From Arion vulgaris (Eukaryota; Mollusca; Gastropoda; Stylommatophora; Arionidae): a stretch of DNA of 64,000 nt. Of the stretch, positions 21,611 to 31,654 are shown piece after piece. Positions within the stretch are counted from its first letter, which is position 1; each line of letters opens with the position of its first letter. Position numbers and translations under genes: made by a program. The stretch is taken from the NCBI GenBank assembly GCA_020796225.1, contig CM036767.1, positions 12,195,427 to 12,259,426 on the forward strand, given 5' to 3'. Below the pieces are notes generated by a model, which was not told the origin of the DNA, did not search any database, and saw only the letters and a list, made by a program, of their open reading frames with translations.

Positions 21611-21764
21611 TCACACCCCATGTAACACAGATCATTCAAATTGGGTTCCTATGCTTTCGTTTCATTCGTAAATCCGGTCAATGTTGATGATCAAATGCGA
21701 GCAACCTCTTGTCCTTTGTATTTTCTATCACTGCAGATGATGTTTCCAGGTGGGCCTGTACGTT

Positions 21765-22018
21765 GCTGGGGCTCGCAAGGGGAGCAAAGAATAGTAACAC
21801 TGCGACCTACAAGGCATGTTGTAGAAGGTGATTAAAGTAAGGGCCTATGGAAGCTACCCTAGTAAATAAAAAGCATCACAGAAATCGGATGTTCTGGCCT
21901 ACTTGTAAGCGCATAACTGGCACAACGTAAAATAGCTCTTAGGCTCAGATCACAAACAAATTACGAAGAGGGGTTAAACAAGTGGTCGATATGGAGCGTT
22001 CGAAGAAGAAGAAGAGGA
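21765..22018 (+). repeat. SINE-A, full-length copy
   Basis: Order: GGGGCTCGCAAGGGGAGCAA, AGAATAGTAACACTGCGACC, core GGCATGTTGTAGAAGGTGAT, GGCCTACTTGTAAGCGCATA, CACAAACAAATTACGAAGAG, CGATATGGAGCGTTCGAAG and a GAAGAAG tail. About 250 bp. Confidence 0.85.
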
Positions 22019-22170
22019 TGACTAGGCCTGAGTTCACACCAGGCGATCGAAAAGAGACGAACGTGGAGATTAATCAATCAATCACTTATTATCTTCACAT
22101 CGTAACTAGCACAAGTTATGTCCCTTAACCTGACAGTACATACTGACCGATTATTGCGTTTTTCCATTTT

Positions 22171-22412
22171 TCTCTGATATTTTCTTCCCAATTAATTGTA
22201 TCTCGATGTTCCCCTCGTTCTCTGATATTTTCTTCCCAATTAATTGTATCTCGCTGTTCCCCTCGTTCTCTGATATTTTCTTCCCAATTAATTGTATCTC
22301 GATGTTCCCCTCGTTCTCTGATATTTTCTTCCCAATTGTATCTCGATGTTCCCCTCGTTCTCTGATATTTTCTTCCCAATTAATTGTATCTCGATGTTCC
22401 CCTCGTTCTAAA
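22171..22412. repeat. 48-bp minisatellite, about five units
   Basis: The unit contains CTCTGATATTTTCTTCCCAA, TTAATTGTATCTCGATG and TTCCCCTCGTT. One unit lacks TTAA. Because 48 is divisible by 3 it gives a 16-residue peptide repeat on either strand, which I do not take as coding. Confidence 0.95.
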
Positions 22413-22810
22413 AGTACTCGGTTAGCTCCCTCGTTGAACCATCGGGATTTTTATACAGAGATCCCTTATCTCAGTGTTGGTGAGATCGAGTTCCTAGTCA
22501 TATCGGAGATGGACGATAAAACGTAGGCCCCGTATTCAAGTTAAGCACACAAAAGAACCCTTGGTAGTTCAAAAATTGATAAGAGCAGATTGAAAAGCCT
22601 TGGCCGGAAAACTCTTTAAAAAAATTAAACAATTAAATGTCTTCAAAATATTTTTATCATCTTGTAAATTACATCTGGGAACCTCGCCGGTGCTGCGTAG
22701 TTTGTGTACTTTCGCTGAGATCTTCTTGTGTAAGAAAGCGATCAGAGCACACGTGGTTACTCAGCTTAGTGCAGTAATGATGTTACTGTCAATCAATCAA
22801 TTAATCCTGC
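22413..22810 (+). repeat. SINE-G copy with (TCAA)n tail
   Basis: It starts near GTTAGCTCCCTCGTTGAACC and ends with TCAATCAATCAA. It matches the reverse complement of 38150-38545 and 54450-54845 along its length (for example ACCTCGCCGGTGCTGCGTAG). The head has a B-box-like GTTCGCTCCC in the sister copies, so a tRNA origin is possible. Confidence 0.7.
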
Positions 22811-22912
22811 CTTCTACATTCCCTTTCAATTAAGTTTTCATCAGTCTCTTAATGCGACCAACATATCTCACTTGTCTAATTTCAATCTTTCTGAACTGAT
22901 GATGGGGATAAT

Positions 22913-23077
22913 CAATGACGGCTCGTGACCATTTTTGCTGGTGGGGCCAGACACTTAATTTTTTTTTAATCATGAATTTGGGTTGTTATTTTTTTATTTA
23001 TAAAATAATAAATACACGTTGCACATTATTTTTGGCGGGGCCCGGCCCCACTGGCCTTTAATGACGAGCCGCCTCTG
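22913..23077. mobile_element. hAT-like MITE, copy 1 of 6
   Basis: Ends are CAATGACGGCTCGTGACC and, inverted, CAGAGGCGGCTCGTCAT. It is flanked by the exact 8-bp duplication GGGATAAT at 22905-22912 and 23078-23085. It is 165 bp, without coding capacity. The 8-bp target duplication and CAG...CTG ends fit the hAT superfamily. Confidence 0.9.
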
Positions 23078-23085
23078 GGGATAAT

Positions 23086-23190
23086 GTTGATGATGATGAG
23101 GAGGATGGTGACGATGGTAATGATGTTGATGATGATTGTGATGACAACGATAATAATGATGACGATAATGACAATGTTGATGGTGAAGAT
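23086..23190. repeat. GAT-rich degenerate trinucleotide repeat
   Basis: Runs of GATGATGATG, GATGTTGATG and GACGATAATG make Met/Ile-rich peptides in translation. It is treated as low-complexity DNA. Confidence 0.8.
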
Positions 23191-23508
23191 ACTTGTCCTA
23201 AACACGGCGGCAATCAAAGTCACATACATTGATTTTTCTAAATTAGCCATAACTTTTGCGCAACTTCCGAAGTTGATATCCATTTTGAAATCTCTTGAGT
23301 CCTGGCTCGTATTACAGCAATTTGTATGTCATTTACATTTGCTAAATAAGCTATTACTTTCCTCTTTTTTTTTCTTCTTTGAGAATACCATTAAGATAAT
23401 TACTGAAGTTATTAAATAGCTGAAAGGTTTGCTCTCTGGAAACTTTACCTGAGTGGCCACGACAGCTGGATTCATGTACGTGGTTAGGATACGTGTACGT
23501 GTCCAGGA

Positions 23509-23890
23509 GACGAGGCTAGGCTGTTGAGTGTTTTGTCACATTATATTACAGGATAGGTTAGGATGTTGAGTGTTTTGTCATATCACATTTCAGGAAAGAT
23601 TTGGTTGTTCTGTGTTTTGTCACGTCAAATTATAGGATAGGTTAGGTTGTTGAGTGTTTTGTCAAGTCAAATTATAGGATAGGTTAGGCTGTTGAGTGTT
23701 TTGTCACGTCAAATTATAGGATAGGTTAGGCTGTTGAGTGTTTTGTCACGTCATATTTAAAGGATAGGTTAGGCTGTGGAGTGTTTTGTCACGTCAAATT
23801 ATAGGATAGGTTAGGCTGTTGAGTGTTTTGTCACGTCATATTATAGGATATGTTAGAATATTGAGTGCCTTGACACGTCACATTTCAAGA
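23509..23890. repeat. 42-43-bp minisatellite, about nine units
   Basis: The unit contains AGGATAGGTTAGGCTGTTGA, GTGTTTTGTCACGTC and AAATTAT. The first and last units are diverged, as usual for an array ageing from its edges. Confidence 0.93.
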
Positions 23891-24283
23891 TAGATTAGGA
23901 TGATGCATGTGTTAGGCTGGAGAATAACCTATCACCTTACATGACCTAATAGGTCATAGGTTAACCCCTTCGTCCTTATGTGCTGATATATCGGCTTGTA
24001 GTATTTTTTCAAGATGACGCAAAGCCGAAATACTGGCAAATTCAGTATGCACTACAATGTAAATGTGTCCGGGGTTAAAAAAAGTATCAAAGGAAAGGGT
24101 TAAATGAAAAAATAATTACTAGAAATGTTAGTGATAAGTTTCAGCTATGTACTCCATTGTAGTACTGTCCATTATACATACACCAAGGTAACCAAACATG
24201 GCGTCATCAAGGAAGCTTACAGGACAAGCTATGGGGAACTCAGAGGAACTCCAACTGACATGCAGTTTCATAGAGGTAACCGC

Positions 24284-24565
24284 TCGAGTGGTTACCTGGG
24301 CCCAAATTTGGGGTGTAAAGAATAGAACCACTGTTACCTGCCATGCATGTCACAACTCTTTGTGATATGTTTGATCTTTGCCAAGAACGTGTATACGTTG
24401 CACATTGGTTTGGTAGACCCCTAAATGCATAGACTTCTACACGCTTAGGACACATGCATCTGATTTCAGCCAAACCTCCTTACTCGCCTCTTACAATATG
24501 CGTGGCAGGTAACAGTGGTTCTATTCTTTACACCCCAAATTTGGGCCTCGGTAACCACTCGGACG
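24284..24565. repeat. SINE-B inverted pair
   Basis: 24284-24345 is the first 60 bp of SINE-B (+), ending in the core at CCATGCATGTCA. 24346-24565 is a longer SINE-B in the - orientation, from CACTCTTTGTGATATGTTTG to GGTAACCACTCGG. The two heads face outwards. Confidence 0.78.
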
Positions 24566-24665
24566 ACACAATCGCTCTTAAGCTCAGATCACAAACATAT
24601 TACAAAGATTGGTTTAACAAGTGGTCGATATGGAGCAGAAGAAGAATAGAGGTAACCCATCTCAT
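24566..24665 (+). repeat. SINE-A 3' end attached to SINE-B
   Basis: It reads CACAATCGCTCTTAAGCTCA, then ACAAGTGGTCGATATGGAGC and AGAAGAAG. Joined directly to the SINE-B head at 24565, it forms a chimera. Confidence 0.7.
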
Positions 24666-24748
24666 GGTGTAGACGAGCAAACGAAACTGAACGCAAAGAA
24701 GAAGAAGAAATACAAGATGTAGATGATGCATTGAGAACTGTAAGGATT

Positions 24749-24953
24749 TTTTTTTTCCCGATCCAGAAGCACTTGAGCTGAAAGCTCTTCGGCTCGGTGT
24801 CATGGACATCGTAACCCTTCGGCTCGGTGCCACGAACACCGTAAATCTGGGGAACCTGTCGCTTTTCTGCCAGTCCGCGGAGTTGAACCCGCACTTACAG
24901 AGGACTAGTCACCCGTAGTCCAACACGCTACGAACACGCTGGGCGCGCGGGCG
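24749..24953 (-). repeat. SINE-C, complete copy with target-site duplication
   Basis: The 12-bp duplication ACTGTAAGGATT flanks it at 24737-24748 and 24954-24965. On the - strand it has a tRNA-like head (GGGTTCAACTCCGCGG is a good B box), two 30-bp motifs, then a poly(A) tail (T-run at 24749). This is the best evidence that SINE-C is a retroposon. Confidence 0.87.
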
Positions 24954-24989
24954 ACTGTAAGGATTAAGAATATAAACAAAAGGTACATA

Positions 24990-25404
24990 ACCTAAAGAAA
25001 CCCTTTCTCATACATTGTGGTATATTGGGTAATACAGTGTCGGATCTGTATTTTTCATTGACCGTCGACATACGATGGAGGATGTGGTCGATATCAAGCC
25101 ATTCGCCTTTACTTTTCCGTGCTTTTCCTGATACCCAATTGAGGCTGGGTCGACCAGAGAACCGTTACAGTCGTCAAAATACTCCACACCAGTGGCGGCT
25201 CGTCATTAAGGGCCAGTGGGGCCGGGCCCAACCAAAAATAAGATGTAACGTGTATTTATTATTTTATACATTAAAATATAACCTAACCGAAACCATGATT
25301 TTTCTGAAAATGTCTGTATGGCCCCACCAACAAAAAAGATCACGAGCCGCCACTGCTCCACAGACACTGTGGAATTGAACCCGCACCACTAGCCTCAAAA
25401 GCTT
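24990..25404 (-). repeat. SINE-D copy interrupted by a MITE
   Basis: The - strand reads a tRNA-like head (end at about 25404), then CTCTGGTCGACCCAGCCTCA, and runs to TATGAGAAAGGGTTTCTTTA. The hAT-like MITE at 25190-25355 sits inside it. Confidence 0.78.
25190..25355. mobile_element. hAT-like MITE, copy 2 of 6, inside SINE-D
   Basis: Ends are CAGTGGCGGCTCGTCAT and, inverted, CAGTGGCGGCTCGTGATC. Flanks CTCCACAC (25182-25189) and CTCCACAG (25356-25363) match at 7 of 8 bases. Removing it restores the continuous SINE-D. Confidence 0.9.
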
Positions 25405-25650
25405 CTTCTTCGAACGCTACATATCGTTCACTGGTTAACCACTCTGTGTGATTTGTATGTGATCTGAGCGATTGTACGTTTGGTCAGTTATGCACCTACA
25501 AGTAGTCTAGCCCATCCAATTTCTACGAAGTTTATTATTTACTAGGGTAGCTTCCCTAGGCCCTACATCAGTCGCCTCTTACGACATGCCTTTAAGGTCG
25601 CAGTTATACTATTCTTTTCTTCCCTTGCGGGCCACGGCACCACATGGGCG
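25403..25650 (-). repeat. SINE-A, nearly full length
   Basis: Reverse complement of the family, from the CTTCTTCTTCGAACGCTACA tail to CTTGCGGGCCACGGCACCAC at the head. It directly follows SINE-D. Confidence 0.82.
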
Positions 25651-25758
25651 AGCCTCAGACGCGAATTTACTAACAACTACGCTACAGCGGTTTCCATTGA
25701 GAAATGTAAGAAATAATGATAAAAACAACATAAAATGTACAAAATTAACACTGCTTAC

Positions 25759-26244
25759 CTGTGCTAGTACAATATCCACTCTTCTGTTCACGATTTCATC
25801 AATCCTGTTCTGATAATCCTTCTGAAATGATTCCACATTAAGCAGCCTACCATCCAAAGATGTGATGGCGTTGTGATACGCCGCCAAAGTCCACGCCACG
25901 AAAATCACCATGAGAGACAGTAACGACAACGCGAAACAAGCAAAAATCCACAATAATATCTTTGAACATGGCCTGTGTTTGTAACCATTCTTTGCTACTA
26001 AATCTGGTTCCCGACATGTCAGATTATCCATGGAACTCTCACACAAGCTAGTTCTATAATTGACTTCCCTACTATTCCGAAACATGTTACCACCCGTTGT
26101 TTCATTAACTCCATTCTGCTTTGAACTTCTTGATGAACTTTTAACACCAGACCCTGGCGATATGTTGTTTTGTATAATTTCCTTATCAATTCTCTTTTTA
26201 CGACGTATTTTTCGCTTTTCGTCAATACTTCCTTCGGATTCCAT
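25759..26244 (-). CDS. First coding exon of a type II membrane protein
   Basis: The frame starts at the first ATG after an in-frame TGA (nine bases upstream) and encodes 162 codons, ending in CAG|GTAAGC, a consensus splice donor in phase 0. Residues 1-93 are polar, with basic clusters KRKIRRKKR (10-18) and a Ser/Asn-rich part. Residues about 96-121 form one hydrophobic membrane span (LLWIFACFALSLLSLMVIFV). Residues 122-162 (LDGRLLNVESFQKDYQNRID) look like a short coiled coil. With no signal peptide and a basic N-terminus, a cytoplasmic N-terminus is likely. This layout is seen in membrane collagens, colmedins and TNF-type ligands; I cannot choose among them. No later exon was found in the window. 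Reading past the donor runs into SINE-A, which confirms that the exon ends there. Confidence 0.68.
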
Positions 26245-26369
26245 AGCAAGTCAGTGAATTTTTCTTGTTATTCTCAATAAAAATACAAAGAAGTTGCTAA
26301 ATCTGGGATAAAAGTGTAAGCATCGTTTGAATAAATCGCTAAAAATTATAAATAAAACTTACAATATAG

Positions 26370-26613
26370 ATGAGACTGCAGTAAAACTATTTGATTGGCG
26401 AAACACGTAATCACAAAGTACTGTAGTTTTACAAATTACAGAAACAATGACAATATACAGCAACGTTTCGACAAATAAAGCCTTTATCAAGCAAACGAAT
26501 TCGTCACTCCTGTTGTTAGTTTGCTTGATAAAGGCCTTGTTGTCGAAACGTTGCTGTATATTATCATTGTTTTTGTAATTGTAAAACTACAGTACTTTGT
26601 GATTACGTGTTTC
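26370..26613. repeat. Penelope-like terminal repeats, head to head
   Basis: Arms about 26400-26494 and 26518-26613 are near-perfect reverse complements around GAATTCGTCACTCCTG. Both contain TTGATAAAGGC and CGAAACGTTGCTG. It lies about 130 bp upstream of the - strand ATG at 26244, so it could sit in that gene's 5' region. Confidence 0.68.
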
Positions 26614-26641
26614 TCAAACAATACTTAGCACAAAACGCTAT

Positions 26642-26950
26642 GCTTGCTTCTTCTTCTTCTTCTTCAAACGCTCCATATCGACCACTTGTTAAACCATTCT
26701 TTGTGATTTGTATGTGATCCGTGTCTAATAGGGATTGTACATTGCGCCAGTTATGAGCCTACAAGTCCCATCCGATTTCTATTACGCTTTTTATTTACTA
26801 GGGTAGCATTCCTAGGCTGCTACTTCAGTCGCATAAATCGGATGTCCAGGCCTACTAGTAGGCGCATAACTGGCAACGTACAGTTGCTTTTAATCTCAGA
26901 TCACATACAAATCACAAAGAGTGGTTTAACAAGTGTTCGATATGGAGAAG
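26642..26950. repeat. SINE-A inverted pair
   Basis: 26642-26835 is the 3' two thirds of SINE-A (-), from a (CTT)n tail to TACTTCAGTCGC; 26836-26950 is the 3' half in + orientation, ending GATATGGAGAAGATG. They meet within the family core. Confidence 0.78.
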
Positions 26951-26954
26951 ATGT

Positions 26955-27120
26955 CAGTGGCGGCTCGTCATTAAGGGCAAGAGAGGCGGGCCCCACCAGA
27001 AATAATATGTAACGTGTATTTATTAATTAATAAATTAAAATATAACCTAACCCAAATCCATGATTTTCCCGAGAATGTGTGTCTGGCCCCACCAACAAAA
27101 ACGATCACAAGCCGCCACTG
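26955..27120. mobile_element. hAT-like MITE, copy 3 of 6, at the SINE-A tail
   Basis: Ends CAGTGGCGGCTCGTCAT and, inverted, CAGTGGCGGCTTGTGATC. Flanks GAAGATGT (26947-26954) and GAAGAAGT (27121-27128) match at 7 of 8 bases. 166 bp. Confidence 0.9.
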
Positions 27121-27615
27121 GAAGAAGTACTCATATAAATTAGGAGGGAGAGGGAGGGACTTCATTAGGGCTTGGATTGTTTTATTTAACATGTGTTTCT
27201 CTTTCTCTTTTTGAAAAACAATTGTTATTAGTGGTTGACCAGATATTTTTATGATTTTGTCATTTCTTCTCAGCTTGTCCCATTTTATGCTATTTTCCAA
27301 GGACATCTATTTTTAAACGCATTCAACTTGTTTTCTATATTTTAAATCTTTTTCCAACCCTTGCTGGCATGTGTTACGATTGATACAACATTGGCAATTC
27401 GTAATTTAGTTTTAATACTATTCAACTTGCAGTTCTATATTTTATTTAGACTTTTAAAAGCTGATGCTTCTTTGGCAATTTGTAGCATTACTTCTTTAAG
27501 TTTCCTGTCGCGGTCAGAATTACTTGTGATGCAGTAGCTGGTCTCACGCAGAAGTCCTCCCCCTTTCTCATCCGGGTTTTGGAACTGGCATAGGCGGAGT
27601 AATATATTTATGTAT
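27121..27615. other. No recognised feature
   Basis: AT-rich sequence without a shared repeat. A short - strand frame overlaps the MITE and is not convincing. Confidence 0.35.
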
Positions 27616-27619
27616 TTAT

Positions 27620-27736
27620 ATATATATTACACTTTATATATTACACTTTATATATTACACTTTATATATTACACTTTATATATTACACTTTATATATTAC
27701 ACTTTATATATTACACTTTATATATTACATTTTATA
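27620..27736. repeat. 16-bp minisatellite TATATATTACACTTTA
   Basis: About seven perfect units. Single units reappear at 28149-28165, 28560 and 28865, after each inserted element. The array was therefore split by the mariner-like element, a LINE-5 piece and a SINE-F variant. Confidence 0.93.
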
Positions 27737-28148
27737 CAAGGTGTTTGTAAAGTCTCACAACACTTTATATGTAGAACAAATATGAATAAAACAAGGTACA
27801 TGACGTCATCAAAAAATGTGCTCCATAGTCAATTGTAGTGCAATATGCAATGAATGACTGTTGTCTGCTGGGGTAATTGTTTTTCGTTTTCATCTGAAGA
27901 AAGAATATTTGACAATATGAAGAAACGTGTACTGATATATCTTGAAGCTCGTGGTAGATATTTCCAACACCTGTTATAATGAATATGTCATTTGTTAGTT
28001 CTAGTTTACCAAGATCAGTTGTAGGCTATAGCAGTAACTATCGTGACTAATTTCACTACTTTGTTTTAGCACATTTTTATGACGTCATGTACTTCATTTT
28101 TCAAGCTGACCTACAAATGAAGTGTTGTGAGACTTTACAAACACCCTA
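27737..28148. mobile_element. Mariner-like non-autonomous element with long inverted repeats
   Basis: The ends match over GGTGTTTGTAAAGTCTCACA and on to ACACTT; subterminal blocks GTACATGACGTCAT and AAAATGTGCT are also inverted, so the repeats span about 85 bp. TA flanks both sides, as expected for Tc1/mariner, though the exact border is blurred by the AT-rich array. About 410 bp, with no transposase frame. Confidence 0.78.
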
Positions 28149-28169
28149 TATATTACATTTTATATATTC

Positions 28170-28565
28170 TTCTTTTTCACCTCAACTCCCAACGGAGCAC
28201 AGGTCTTCAACAAACTTCTTCCAGCTCTTCTCTCTCTTGCCACCTCTTCCAACTCTTTCCATGTTTTACCTATCCTTTTAATATCAGCCTCCAGCTCTCT
28301 TCTCCGGGTCTGTCTAGGCCTTTCCCTACTCCTCTTTTCCTGCGGCTTCCAACACAGTGCCTGTCTTGCAGTGCTTCCGGTCGTCTTCTCAATGTATATC
28401 CTATCCATCGCCAGCGTCTCTTCCTTAGCTCTTTCTCCACTGGTATCTGCTTAGTTCTTTCTCTGAGTTCCTCATTTGTAATCTTATCATACCATCTCAG
28501 TCCCTTTATTCTACGTAAACATACATTTACGAAGGTTTGCAGTTTTCTGATGGTTACTTTATATA
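28170..28565 (-). mobile_element. LINE-5 fragment
   Basis: The - strand gives [54 protein letters not shown], then [20 protein letters not shown]. This is the LINE-5 C-terminal region, with one frameshift near 28390. Confidence 0.82.
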
Positions 28566-28624
28566 TTAAGTTAGTTAATTGCATATCCTTTATAGGATTT
28601 TGCGAATCAACCCCAGCTTTTTAA

Positions 28625-28860
28625 CACTGTTTGTGATTTTTCTAAGCATTATTACGTTCAGTAGTTTGCCATTGCTTTCTGAACGGGTGGTGCCATCGTC
28701 CTTTTTGTAAAAATCCAGGCGAAACAATTTGAAAACCAAATAGTCCGCAGCGTGATTCGAACTCAGAACGTCGGGGTTAATAGATCGAGTAACTGGGAAC
28801 GCAAGAGAGAGAGAGAGAGATCGAGAGATCGAGTAACTAACTCCTAGGCCACAGATGCCA
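28625..28860 (-). repeat. SINE-F variant
   Basis: Reverse complement of 17800-17965: CAGAAAGCAATGGCAAACTA at one end, a tRNA-like head with GAGTTCGAATCACGCTG at the other. A GAGAGAGAGA run of about 20 bp lies at 28807. Confidence 0.58.
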
Positions 28861-28879
28861 CCACTTTATATATTACAAA

Positions 28880-30015
28880 AAAGAAATCGAACTGAGTTCT
28901 GTGACAATAACATTCAAGTTAATGCAGCCTATGAGCTGAATGTCTGTTGTAAATACTCGCAGTTTTTATTTAAAGTACTAATTTAGTCAATTTCAGTCTT
29001 ATAATATCAACGGTTTACAGTATCCAGACGAATTTTTTTTTTTTTTTTCAAGAAATGTAAGTTGTTTTTTTTCAATGCGTTTCAAATATTTATACTGCCA
29101 GTTTGCCAAGCTTTTCTCAAAACGTTAGGAGAAATTGTGGAAAGTCATGAATAGCATCCTCTGATATGACTTTTCACTCTCTTATCATGGGCGTCCACTA
29201 AAGTTTTCCCAGGTAGGGGCAAAACGAAATATAAAATTATATTTAGTAGTTTACAAAGCGGAAATGAAGAAAAACGGATACGCATAGAACTGTTTTATTT
29301 ACAAAAAATCAATTGTTAATATGATGGCACACACACAACCACCCACCCTGATAGATCGTGAAGATTTTAATGAGATATATAGGACACTCATCCATGCCAT
29401 AGTCACCCACCCATGTCAAAACCGACGTCATGTCGAAAAATGAAGCACCTGGAGAGAGCCTTCTTATGTACTTTTTACAAGGTGGAATTCAGTGCCTCGG
29501 AAGTTGGAGTATGGCGAGGGACATTTAAAAGAAATCATGTCTTCAAGCAAAAAGCACGATACAAGGCGCCATGACTAAGCGCGCATGCATAGCAGGCGAA
29601 CGCAAGAAGTGCCTCGGATATTCTGTCGGTCCATCGCTTACGTGGTCGTCCTCTGTGTCTGTTGCAGTTGTATCTGAATTCTAGTTCTATTTGTGGAAGA
29701 CCGTGTCTTGTGTTAACCTAACTGGGTGTCCGAACCATTAGATCTGTTGCTTCTTAATATATTGTAACACCGGCAAAGTTCCTATTTTTCTTCTGATCTC
29801 GCCTAACACCGTGTTCCCCATTATACCGCACGGTATGAAAGTACCGTCACACTTGAACCTAATTGTACTAAATCAACAATCCATTCGTTGCATATTGGAA
29901 ACAATAACAGAGAATATAGAAAAACATGAGAAAACAAAATATAACAAAAATGAAGATGAAAATACCACGAGGTCAAAACCCTTATGAAGAGAAAATTTGA
30001 AGTGAAAGACAAACA
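28880..30015. other. No recognised gene or repeat
   Basis: AT-rich at first, with T-runs, then more balanced at 29380-29760. No element of the window recurs here and no exon is bounded by convincing splice sites. It may be single-copy intergenic or intronic DNA. Confidence 0.4.
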
Positions 30016-30019
30016 CTGG

Positions 30020-30150
30020 ATATGATTACATCCGAGTGGTTACCGGGCCCAAATTTGGGGTGTAAAGAATAGAACCATTGTTACCTGACACGAATGTTGT
30101 AAGAGGCTACTAAGGACATTTGGCTGAAATCGGATGCACGTGTCCGCTAG
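30020..30150 (+). repeat. SINE-B, 5' half
   Basis: It reads CCGAGTGGTTACCGGGCCCA, AAAGAATAGAACCATTG, a diverged core (GAATGTTGTAAGAGGCTAC), then GAAATCGGATGCACGTGTCC and stops. Followed directly by LINE-J. Confidence 0.75.
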
Positions 30151-30152
30151 GG

Positions 30153-30545
30153 AATGCTAACCCGAAACAAGTGCTTGCAGAAAACGGATGCACCAGGCCG
30201 TAAGGCGCATAACATGGTACAACGACCCTTCACAATGAGGAATGGGATAACGGATTCTACGGTCGCCAATCTGCCTCGGAGATTTAGCCACGCAGTAAGA
30301 ATGTCAGACCTACCATCACGACTGTGGCCAAAACTTACTGTGGGAAGAGGTCGGCACAAACGGGGAAGCAGAAATCATAGGTATTATATCCTACAGAACT
30401 GCCCTCAGTATGCAGACTTGAGAAGAAAGAGGTGGCCCACTTACACTAGCGTCCAAGACAAACTGTACGGGATGGGGGGCTGATAATTTTGTGGCAGACA
30501 TCTGCCTTTATTAGAGAATCCGAAATCCCAATCTAGTGAGAACGC
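30153..30545 (+). mobile_element. LINE-J C-terminal fragment with tail
   Basis: A frame-shifted reading ends with LPSVCRLEKKEVAHLH in one frame and CPQYADLRRKRWPTYTSVQD, KLYG in another, then ADICLY and IRESEIPI-like residues. The CPQY-x-DLR-x-WP motif is the usual Jockey-like end. It finishes in GAACGCAGAAGAAAAAGAAG, close to the SINE-B tail. Confidence 0.7.
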
Positions 30546-30599
30546 AGAAGAAAAAGAAGGATATGATTAATGAAAATACTTTCTCAAAGACCTAAGCAG

Positions 30600-30874
30600 A
30601 ACAGACCAGGTCACTCACTATATTTCTAATACGTACTGTAGACTGCAGGCTCAACGTATGCTTACTTACATAGATTAGGAATTAGTCAAACAGCTCTATG
30701 AACAGGTGGAACAGACACCGAAGCATGTTCTACAAGCCTGTCCTCTCCTGTATGAGCTGAAAAGCAACATGTGGCTACACCCAGCCGACCTGAAAACTAA
30801 GCATTGTGGAAACTTGAAGCTGGCTGCCCTGTTTATGATCCAAAGTGGATTAACGCATTAAGGGTATGACCAGA
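30600..30874 (+). mobile_element. LINE-J C-terminal fragment
   Basis: It reads EQTPKHVLQACPLLYELKSN, MWLHPADLKTKHCGN and LKLAALFMIQSGLTH. The T-x-x-H-x-L-x-x-C-P motif is that of the family's Cys-His end. A SINE-B is inserted directly at its 3' side. Confidence 0.7.
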
Positions 30875-30887
30875 GATCGTAGAAGAC

Positions 30888-31147
30888 TTCTTCTTCTTCT
30901 TCTTTGCGTTCGTTCTTTACGACCAATTTTAATCACTCTTTGTGATACGTTTGATCTTTGCCAAGAACGTGTATACGTTGCACATTGGTTTGGTAGGCCC
31001 CTAAACGCATAAGACTTCTACACGTTTAGGACACATGCATCCGATTTCAGCCAAACCTCCTTAGTCGCCTCTTACGACATGCGTGGCAGGTAACAGTGGT
31101 TCTATTCTTTACAACCCAAATTTGGGCCCCGGTTACCACTCGGGCGG
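30888..31147 (-). repeat. SINE-B, complete copy with 13-bp target duplication
   Basis: GATCGTAGAAGAC flanks it at 30875-30887 and 31148-31160. The copy runs from a (CTT)n tail to CCCGGTTACCACTCGGGCG at the head, 260 bp. The duplication and tail show that SINE-B moves by retroposition. Confidence 0.9.
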
Positions 31148-31160
31148 GATCGTAGAAGAC

Positions 31161-31345
31161 GATCGTTGACGAAGAAAAACCAAGAAAACTATGGAGAGAT
31201 ATTATTGACATATAATATTATATATTATACACATAATAGAAGTCAAAAATTGGGAAGAAAATGTTACGAATGAACAAACATATTGAGGCGGATATCTGCA
31301 ACAAAGAAGCTCAAGATTCGGGAAACTGAAGACGAACAACCCACA
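31161..31345 (+). mobile_element. LINE C-terminal fragment
   Basis: It reads EEKPRKLWRDIIDI and then IEVKNWEENVTNEQTY. The same end (KVDIEILVNNWEENA) is at 51044-51100. Before the SINE-B insertion it continued from the LINE piece to its left. Confidence 0.5.
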
Positions 31346-31361
31346 CGTAGAAAGTAATTAT

Positions 31362-31619
31362 TATTCTTCTTCGAGCGCTCCATATCGACCACTTGTTAGC
31401 CACTCTATGGGATTTGTATATGATGTGAGCCTAAGAGCGAGTGTACGTTGTTCCAGTTATGCGTCTACAAGTAGGCCAGCACATCCGATTTCTGCGCTGC
31501 TTTTATTTACTAGAGTAGCATCCGTAGGGCCTACATCAGTCGCCTCTTACGACATGCATTGTAGGTCGCAGTGGTACTATTATTTGTTTTTCTTGCGGGC
31601 CCCGACACCACACGAACGT
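31362..31619 (-). repeat. SINE-A, full-length copy
   Basis: From ATTCTTCTTCGAGCGCTCCA to CTTGCGGGCCCCGACACCAC; the core reads AGTCGCCTCTTACGACATGC on the + strand. Confidence 0.85.
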
Positions 31620-31654
31620 CTAAAAGGGTTAAACTTCACTTTACTAAAAGTAGA

